DNA of 64,000 nt from positions 247,736,096-247,800,095 of the forward strand of contig NC_085141.1 of assembly GCF_024139115.2 (NCBI RefSeq). Reading direction: 5' to 3'. Source of the stretch: Armigeres subalbatus (Eukaryota > Arthropoda > Insecta > Diptera > Culicidae). Below are positions 57,676-64,000 of the stretch, one piece after another. A model generated the notes under the pieces. It worked only from the letters and a program-made list of their open reading frames with translations. It did not search any database and was not told where the DNA came from. Position numbers and translations under genes: made by a program. Numbering within the stretch: the first letter of the stretch is position 1; every line of letters starts with the position of its first letter.

Positions 57676-58658
57676 CCCAAGTAACACAGTTTGTTGTATG
57701 AGTGTTAAAAATGCATATTTCAAGCATATAGGTTTGCTATGTTTTGGTATAAAAAACTTGTTTCATTACTTTCACACGACCTAAACAGCGCAAAAATTAT
57801 TGATATTTTCAACATCTTTCAGTCGTAATCAAGTTTTTGATTGCACATTCACACGACTAAAGTTAAGCGCTAAGAGAGTTTTCAATAACCGTCTCTCAAC
57901 ATGGTTCTGTCAAATTGAACACCAAAACAAAAATGTTGACCAACATTTGCAACGAAATAAACCATATACAAAAACGAATAATAAAATGCATGCATGATGA
58001 ATACCATTTTGATAAAATTAAAAAAGACACAAACTAAATACAGACTTTGAACTTGTTTCGAAGCCTCACATTATATGCGACTCATGATTCATTGGCGAAC
58101 TTTCCATTTTACTTCTCCCAAATTCATGCGCCATTGATTGAAGAAGAAAAAAGCTATGCCAAAATCATATAACTTAGGACTTTATCTGTAAACGAATTCT
58201 CGAATCTGCCAGATAACAATATGGCGAGTTCTCGATAAACAACAAAGTTGATCGAAAACGTTCGTTGCTTTAATCCTAAAAGATGTTGAAATTACGTTCA
58301 AAATGCGTGTTTTAGCTATACTCCCATCATTAAGATGTATTTTCTAACTAAACAAATGTCAAAAAATGAACATGTTATGACCATGTTTGTAATATCATCC
58401 TGCAGGCATCCTTTATGTTGAGAGAATGTAAAACAAAACTTCTTGAAAAACCAATCAAATGTCAAAAACCAACATGTTATCAGCAAGTCGTGAGATTGTA
58501 GTACAAAACATGTTCAATGATCAAACTGCTGTTTGTTTAGCAAAAACCTTTTTATAGCTTTCTTCGAACATAACATGTTTTGTATTTCCTTTTCCCAACC
58601 TTAATTCAACATGATTCTTAGGTCTACGCTAATAATGATGTTTTCGGTGTTACTTGGG
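57676..58658. mobile_element. 983-bp TIR element, CCCAAGTAACAC family, copy B
   Basis: Ends CCCAAGTAACACAGTTTG and the complement of CCCAAGTAACACCGAAAAC, with AC on both sides (57674-57675, 58659-58660), a 2-bp duplication. Interior is AT-rich with repeated CAACATGTTATG words. No transposase is visible. Related to 17885-18578. Confidence 0.75.
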
Positions 58659-59564
58659 ACAATGCCTTGACTGTCCCATCCAGGGGAATTCGTGCGTTGG
58701 ACATGTCCTACTTGTCCTACCCACTCCCGGCGCCACTGGTATTAATAATTTCATGGATCGGACTCAAAAGAAATAATGGCAAACATACTATTTTTTGCAC
58801 AAAAAACTTAAATAGTCTAGCTATTTTATTGGCACCCATTCTTAACCGACAAGTTGCATTCAAATGGGACTCCTATCTTATCATTTCATTTTGAAAATAG
58901 GCTGGATCGGACTATGGACTCAACAGTTTTGGCAAAAATACCGATACCGCTAAGTGGATTAATCAGGGTTTTTCTTAAATAAATTCTGACTACACCACTG
59001 CAAATAAAATGAAACATAAGTTTTTCGTTATTTAATTGTAGATTTTTTTGGTGGTGATTCGATTATCTGGAGGATTCGATTATCCGGAGTGAAAAAAATC
59101 GATACTCCGGATAATCCAGTCCGACCTGTATCTAATTGTTTTGAAAGCATCAAAGTAAGCTTTTTGTATAATATTTCGCCGAAAACCATTTCGCGGTTTT
59201 TTTTTTAGCGGTTTGACATTTCGTGGAATGTATCATCTCTCCGAAACACAATTCCTTTTTCCCGAAAGACATTTCATGAAATGTACTTTTTCACCGAAAG
59301 TCATTCCGCGGAATGCCATTTGGCGGATTTCAGCTAGAATAATTATTATTGAAATATTTACAGATTTCTGCTTAATTACATTCAATCCGGACTAAATTCT
59401 TCTGGATTGCGATTTCAATAATGAAAGAAGGTAATCCTTTCTTTAAATGACCGCATCCAGTCGGTATGACGCAAAGTGAGAAAACAAAGCCTTCTTGAAT
59501 ATTTTCTCGTTCTTTCTAAAGCAAAAAAAAGTGAGCCCAAACAACAAGCCGGCCTCACAATTGA

Positions 59565-59702
59565 CAAAACTGAATAAAATAATATTCAAGTTTTTATTTC
59601 TTAAACCCATACCCGACCCGGATCCGATTATCTTACAAGCCCGTACCCGACTCGAACCGATATTGTACTAATTTTTCGAACCCGAGCCCGACCTTCTCTA
59701 GT
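59565..59702. repeat. CGGGTTCGGGT-type segment next to the 52-bp array
   Basis: ACCCGACTCGAACCG and TCGAACCCGAGCCCGACC words resemble the hAT-like insert at 7557-7722, reversed. The right edge is CTAGAGAAGGTCGGG on the minus strand. The left edge is unclear, so this is probably a truncated relative. Confidence 0.45.
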
Positions 59703-60060
59703 CTGCCCGGTATAAGGCGAAAGAAGTTGATAATGCCTTCTTTAAAAGAACGCGTCTGCCCGGTATAAGGTGAAGGGAGGGGTAACGCATTTTTTAGATG
59801 GATGCATCTGCTCGGTACAAGGCGAAAGGAGTACATAATGCCATCTTTGAATGAATGCGTCTTCCCCATATAAGGCGAAAGGAGTTGATAAAACATGCTT
59901 CAAAAGAACGAATCTGCCCGGTATAAGGCGTAGGGAGGAGTAACGCCTCCTTTAAATAGTAGCATCTGTCCGGTACAAAGCGAAGGGAGAATATAATGCC
60001 ATATTCAAATGAATACGTTTTCTCGGAATAAGGCGAAAGGAAGAAATAAAGGATTATTCA
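59703..60060 (-). repeat. 52-bp tandem repeat, block 4 (inverted)
   Basis: About seven units of 51-54 bp with CTGCCCGGTATAAGGCGAA and GCCTTCTTTAAA, the reverse complement of the array at 6336-8210, including the alternation of ATGCATC and CGCGTC unit types. Confidence 0.85.
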
Positions 60061-60302
60061 TAAAAACGTCTTTCCGTAACAAAATAAAGAGAGGAGATAA
60101 TCCCTTCATTATATTTGGCCCGTCTGCCAAATATAATAAACAATGTGTAAGGGGCAATTGAAATGTTGAAAAGTTTAAAACTACTTCTACATATTCTGGG
60201 AGGCCTTCCCTAGCCATGCGGAAAGATGCGTGGTATAAAGTTAAGTAAGTTAAAGTATAAAAATTTCAACGTGTTAATCTCGTGTAATACGGATGCAAAA
60301 AA

Positions 60303-60371
60303 AATAGAAACTTGGCTTAGAAACCTTGCAGGTAATAATTGTGGAAATGCTGAATGAACACTAAGCTGTTA
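60303..60371 (+). mobile_element. Feilai-like SINE 3' fragment
   Basis: The segment TTAGAAACCTTGCAG...AATGAACACTAAGCTG matches the minus-strand sequence at about 34410-34340 in the SINE, in plus orientation. About 69 bp remain and neither tRNA head nor tail is present. Confidence 0.65.
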
Positions 60372-60639
60372 TTATTTATGTTCCGCGAAAAGTTACAAAC
60401 CGCCAAATGTTATTCCGTGATATGTTTAACCACGAAAATAAATTCCGCGAATTAGTTTTCGGTGAAATGTTATACAATCAAGTAAGCTTGATATGAACAA
60501 CAACGGAGATCCATAAAAATATCAATCAAAGCAATCGTGGTACTTCGCCAGCAGTCAAAAGCATGTAGTCAACCATCACGGATTGAAAAGACAGTTTATC
60601 AGCAGACTTTCGCTTGCCTAGCAGCATGATAATCTCCAC

Positions 60640-60770
60640 AACTCCCATCAGCGTTCGAGAAGGATCCTCATCAGAATCCCAGAGGAATTCCCATCAGAAT
60701 CCGAGAAAAATTCTCATTGAAATCTCTGAAGAATTCCTTTCAGAATCATCGAAATATTCCAACCGGAATC
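60640..60770 (+). repeat. Short degenerate GAATTCYCATCAGAATC repeat
   Basis: About five units of 20-30 bp (CAGAATCCGAGAAAAATTC type), reminiscent of the GGAATTCC families but distinct. Confidence 0.5.
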
Positions 60771-60790
60771 TTGCACCCAAAAAAATCTGC

Positions 60791-61016
60791 ACGTTGTTTC
60801 CACCTGAAAAAGTACGTAGATTCTTTTCCACCTGAAATTCACGTAACCTTTACCTGATTTGTCGATAGAATTTTCATTCTACGTGAAAATCAGGTAAGTT
60901 CTACCAGAGTTTTGGATAGAATTCACCGGACACGTAAGTTTCACCTGAATTTTCTGAAGCAGTTGCAGCTACGTGTGCACGTAAAATGTACCTGAAAATT
61001 CAGGTGGAAACAACGT
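60791..61016. mobile_element. 226-bp MITE with perfect 18-bp TIR
   Basis: Ends ACGTTGTTTCCACCTGAA and its exact complement; ACGTR and ACCTGAA words recur inside in both orientations. No target duplication recognised. Non-coding. Confidence 0.75.
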
Positions 61017-61074
61017 TTAGATTATTTGGAGTGTGGGACCTTGGGAATATGTGGGAGGATATTGTTTATAATCC

Positions 61075-61395
61075 ATGGAGGATTTGATTCAGAATCTAGC
61101 GTTAATTTTTTCGAAATTCCTCCGGCGTCGTTAGAAGATTTGTTCCGGAATCATTCGAAGGTTTGCTCCGGAATTCGAAGTCTCTCTACGTTTAGCTTCG
61201 GAATCCCTCGACTATCGGAATACCTCTTACGATTTGCTCCAAAATCCCTCGATGAAATGTTTCGGAATCATTCGACGATTCGTTTCAGAATACATCGACG
61301 GTTTGTTTTGGACTTCCGCGACGATTTACTTCGGAATCCCTCAAAGAATTGCTTTGGAATCATTCGATGATTTACTTCAACATCTCTGGAGTGTC
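61075..61395 (+). repeat. 30-bp degenerate repeat (TTCGGAATCATTCGACGATT)
   Basis: About nine units with TCCGGAATC and TCGACGATTTG words at roughly 30-bp intervals. The 114-codon frame is read-through. Confidence 0.65.
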
Positions 61396-61599
61396 CGCCA
61401 AATCCAAAACAGCTTTCTACGTAGTAAGTGTACGGCTCTTTATTTCTATCGTTTTACTGTTCACTATTTTCTTCTTATTCTCACTTCCTATTGTGAAGTG
61501 GAAAATGAGAGGATTGAGTACTAAGCGAATTGGTTGAGAAAAATCATGGATACGTCGTACATCACGCAGAGAACCCAGGATTGATCCCTGTATTGCTCG

Positions 61600-61750
61600 C
61601 TGGTCTATCCTCTCGCCTCCTCCACGTACGGCGACAGCTTGTTCTGGATTATCTTCTCTAGTAGCTTCCCTACAGCATCTATCAGACAGATCGAACTGTA
61701 CAGCGAGAGGCTTCCTGATGGCTTCCAAGTTGCGATCACAGACACTTCTA
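61600..61750 (-). pseudogene. Non-LTR reverse transcriptase fragment
   Basis: Minus-strand translation at about 61700-61615 gives SSICLIDAVGKLLEKIIQNK, the conserved segment following the first reverse transcriptase motif in R1/Jockey-type elements. The surrounding frame is lost within about 50 codons on each side. It may extend to 61980 in decayed form. Confidence 0.6.
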
Positions 61751-62154
61751 CATGGTTGACCTGAACATATCCGGATTTGCCCATATGGGTGCATTCAATG
61801 CCATGTTCGGAGTCCCGTCCAAACCGGGTGCTCCTCCGTCATCACCCTCGCCACCTCTTTGTCGGCAACTCCTACCATCACTGCTAGTGGTCAATTGGAA
61901 GAGCTGTGGTGCGGACATAGCACTTCAAGCACTTCGTCTTTGGACTCGATCGGGAGGTGCCAGCGCTCATCTTATTTGACCATCACCAACCGGTAGGCAT
62001 CGCTCATGGGTTCGTTTTGGCGCTCTGACACAGTCTGTGGAATCATGCTTTCTTGTTCCCTTTAATGGCCTTGTTTAGAGTCAGCATTGCCGCTTTAAAC
62101 AGTTCGCTTCGTACTTCCTTACATCCACCGAGCTACGAAAATATTGTTCAAAGA

Positions 62155-64000
62155 TTAGAGGAACTAGAGGAACTTCCGGAGGAATTCCTGGAGGAACTAC
62201 CGGAGAAATTTCTGGAGGAACTTCCGGAGGAATTCCTGGAGGAACTTCCGGAGAAATTTCTGGAGGAACTTCCGGAGGAATTTCTGGAGGAATTTCCGGA
62301 GGAATTCCTGGAAGAACTTCCGGAGGAATTCCTGGAGGAACTTCCGGAGGAATTCCTGGAGGAACTTCCGGAGCAATTCCTGGATGAACTTCCGGAGCGA
62401 TTCCTGGAGAAACTTTCGGAGGAATTCCTGGAGGAACTTATTGAGGAACTTCCGGAGGAGTTCCTGGAGGAATTTCTGGAGGAATTTCCGGAGGAATTCC
62501 TGGAGGAACTTCCGGAGGAATTCCTGGAGGAACTTCCGAAGGAATTCCTGGAGGAACTTCCGAAGGAATTCCTGGAGGAACTTCCGGAGGAACTTACGTA
62601 GGAATTCCTGGAGGAACTTCCGAAGGAATTCCTGGAGGAACTTCCGAAGGAATTCCTGGAGGAACTTCCGGAGGAATTTACGTAGGAATTCCTGGAGGAA
62701 CTTACGGAGGAATTCCTGGAGGAACTTACGGAGGAATTCCTGGAGGAACTTACAGAGGAATTCCTGGAGCAACTTACGGAGGAATTCCTGGAGGAACTTC
62801 CGGAGGAATTCCTGAAGGAACTTACGGAGGAATTCCTGAAGAAACTTCCGGATGAATTCCTGGAGGAACTTCCGGAGGAATTCCTGGAGGAACTTACGGA
62901 GGAATTCCTGGAGGAACTTCCAGAGGAATTCCTGGAGGAACTTCTGAAGGAATTCCTGGAGAAACTTCCGGAGGAATTCCTGGAGGAACTTCCGGAGGAA
63001 TTCCTGGAGGAACTTACGGAGGAATTCTTGGAGGAGCTTACGGAGGAATTCCTGGAGGAACTTACGGAGGAATTCCTGGAGGAACTTCCGGAGAAATACC
63101 TGGAGGAACTTCCGGAGGAATTCCTGGAGGAACTTTCGGAGAAACTTATTGAGGAACTTCCGGAGGAGTTTCTGGAGGAACTTCTGGAGGAATTTCCGAA
63201 GGAACTTCTGGAGGAACTTCCGGAGGAATTCCCGGAGCAACTTCCGGAGGAATTCCTGGAGGAACTTCCGGAAGAATTCCTGGAGGAATTTCCGGAGGAA
63301 TTCCTGGGGGAACTCATTGAGGAACTTCCGGAGGAGTTCCTGGAGGAACTTCCGGAGGAATTTCCGGAGGAATTCCTGGAGGAACTTCCGGAGGAATTCC
63401 TGGAGGAACTTCCGCAGGAATTCCGAGAGGTCCTTACGAAGGAATTCCTGGAGGAACTTCCGAAGGAATTCCTGGAGGAACTTCCGGAGGAACTTACAGA
63501 GGAATTCCTGGAGGAACTTACGGAGGAATTCCTGGAGGAACTTACGGAGGAATTCCTGGAGGAACTTACGTAGGAATTCCTGGAGGAACTTACGGAGGAA
63601 TTCCTGAAGGAACTTACGGAGGAATTCCTGAAGAAACTTCCGGATGAATTCCTGGAGGAACTTCCGGAGGAATTCCTGGAGGAACTTACGGAGGAATTCC
63701 TGGAGGAACTTACGGAGGAATTCCTGGAGGAACTTCCGGAGGAATTCCTGGAGGAACTTCCGGAGGAATTCCTGGAGGAACTTACGGAGGAATTCCTGGA
63801 GGAGCTTACGGAGGAATTCCTGGAGGAACTTACGGAGGAATTCCTGGAGAAACTTCCGGAGGAATTCCTGGAGGAACTTCCGGAGGAATTCCTTGAGGAA
63901 CTTTCGGAGAAACTCATTGAGGAACTTCCGGAGGAGTTCCTGGAGGAACTTCCGGAGGAATTTCCGGAGGAATTCCTGGAGGAACTTCCGGAGGAATTCC
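62155..64000 (+). repeat. 24-bp minisatellite GGAACTTCCGGAGGAATTCC, running off the window
   Basis: More than 75 tandem 24-bp units, GGAACTTCCGGAGGAATTCC plus TGGA. Since 24 is divisible by 3, each frame has its own peptide: EELPEEFL and RNSWRNFR on the plus strand, SSSRNSSG and KFLQEFLR on the minus strand. This produces open frames up to 589 codons. The lack of stops is due to the unit, not selection. The unit contains palindromes TTCCGGA and GGAATTCC. Shared variant blocks recur about 744-792 bp apart. Confidence 0.95.

Larger units (their letters stand above)
55572..59128. mobile_element. 3.56-kb TA-flanked pogo/Tigger-like element, non-coding
   Basis: Left end CAAGTCGGACTTGATTA and right end complement of CAGGTCGGACTGGATTATCC, with TA at 55570-55571 and 59129-59130. 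GATTATCCGGAG words repeat within the first and last 90 bp. These termini resemble Tigger/pogo elements (recalled). No transposase motif could be found in the interior, which carries a micro-insertion, a GTTAGGCATAA element and a 983-bp TIR element. About 2.3 kb of interior is unassigned. Confidence 0.75.
59163..60480. mobile_element. 1.3-kb TIR element carrying the 52-bp repeats, 9-bp target duplication
   Basis: Left end TTTGTATAATATTTCGCCG and right end complement of TGATTGTATAACATTTCACC. Identical AGTAAGCTT flanks lie at 59154-59162 and 60481-60489. CGAAATG/TTCCGCG words line both ends. The centre (59700-60060) is the 52-bp array in the orientation opposite to 6336-8210. No transposase. Long TIRs and a 9-bp duplication would suit a Mutator-type superfamily (weak inference). 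Confidence 0.7.

Noticed and set aside
62148..63917. 589-codon open frame on the minus strand, serine/asparagine-rich
   Set aside because: It lies entirely in the 24-bp minisatellite; all other frames there are open too, and the unit length, not selection, explains it.
1..64000. Integrated viral sequences
   Set aside because: No viral replicase, glycoprotein or nucleoprotein signature was recognised; all reverse transcriptase remnants have non-LTR architecture.

Overview
The window looks like repeat-dense nuclear DNA of a mosquito, most probably Aedes. The strongest evidence is two tRNA-derived SINE copies that match my memory of the Aedes Feilai family. Supporting evidence is the large number of short TA-flanked inverted-repeat elements, three degenerate non-LTR retrotransposons and several minisatellites. 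I found no intact host protein-coding gene, rRNA, tRNA gene or CRISPR array. Nearly all longer open frames are transposon remnants or minisatellite read-through. The window could be a large intron or an intergenic stretch.

Layout. 1-1.06 kb: GC-richer, possibly single-copy DNA, perhaps a non-coding first exon. 1.47-1.66 and 9.00-9.26 kb: two Helitron-like elements. 2.25-8.76 kb: a complex of 17-bp repeats (core TTCGGCCAAATG), interrupted by a 1.1-kb TA-flanked element, a 52-bp repeat array, a foldback element and two small inverted-repeat elements. 9.9-11.4 kb: two TA-flanked elements. 15.6-16.0 kb: a 200-bp palindrome beside a reverse transcriptase remnant. 16.3-20.2 kb: a broken RTE-like retrotransposon carrying two nested elements. 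20.2-22.0 kb: a hAT remnant that itself contains a 5'-truncated retroelement with a clean 12-bp target duplication. 22.1-25.3 kb: a hairpin insert, two short minisatellites and an 850-bp TIR element. 27.5-33.8 kb: a Jockey/CR1-type retrotransposon on the minus strand, broken by three insertions. 34.3 kb: Feilai-like SINE. 37.76-43.07 kb: a 5.3-kb element with long inverted ends and two internal satellite arrays of 131 and 143 bp; this is the most unusual object here. 43.4 kb: second SINE. 45.3-48.95 kb: a minus-strand jockey-like retrotransposon with zinc knuckles. 53.0-55.15 kb: a 2.1-kb array of an 8-mer. 55.57-59.13 kb: a pogo/Tigger-like element with nested insertions. 59.16-60.48 kb: a TIR element with a 9-bp target duplication, carrying the same 52-bp repeats seen at 6.3-8.2 kb. 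60.6-61.75 kb: small repeats and a reverse transcriptase scrap. 62.15 kb to the window end: a 24-bp minisatellite with higher-order structure.

No set of genes here works together. The biological content is a history of nested insertions, several of which can be ordered from target duplications. Family names given from memory are inferences; TIR, target-site and periodicity statements were read directly from the sequence by eye.
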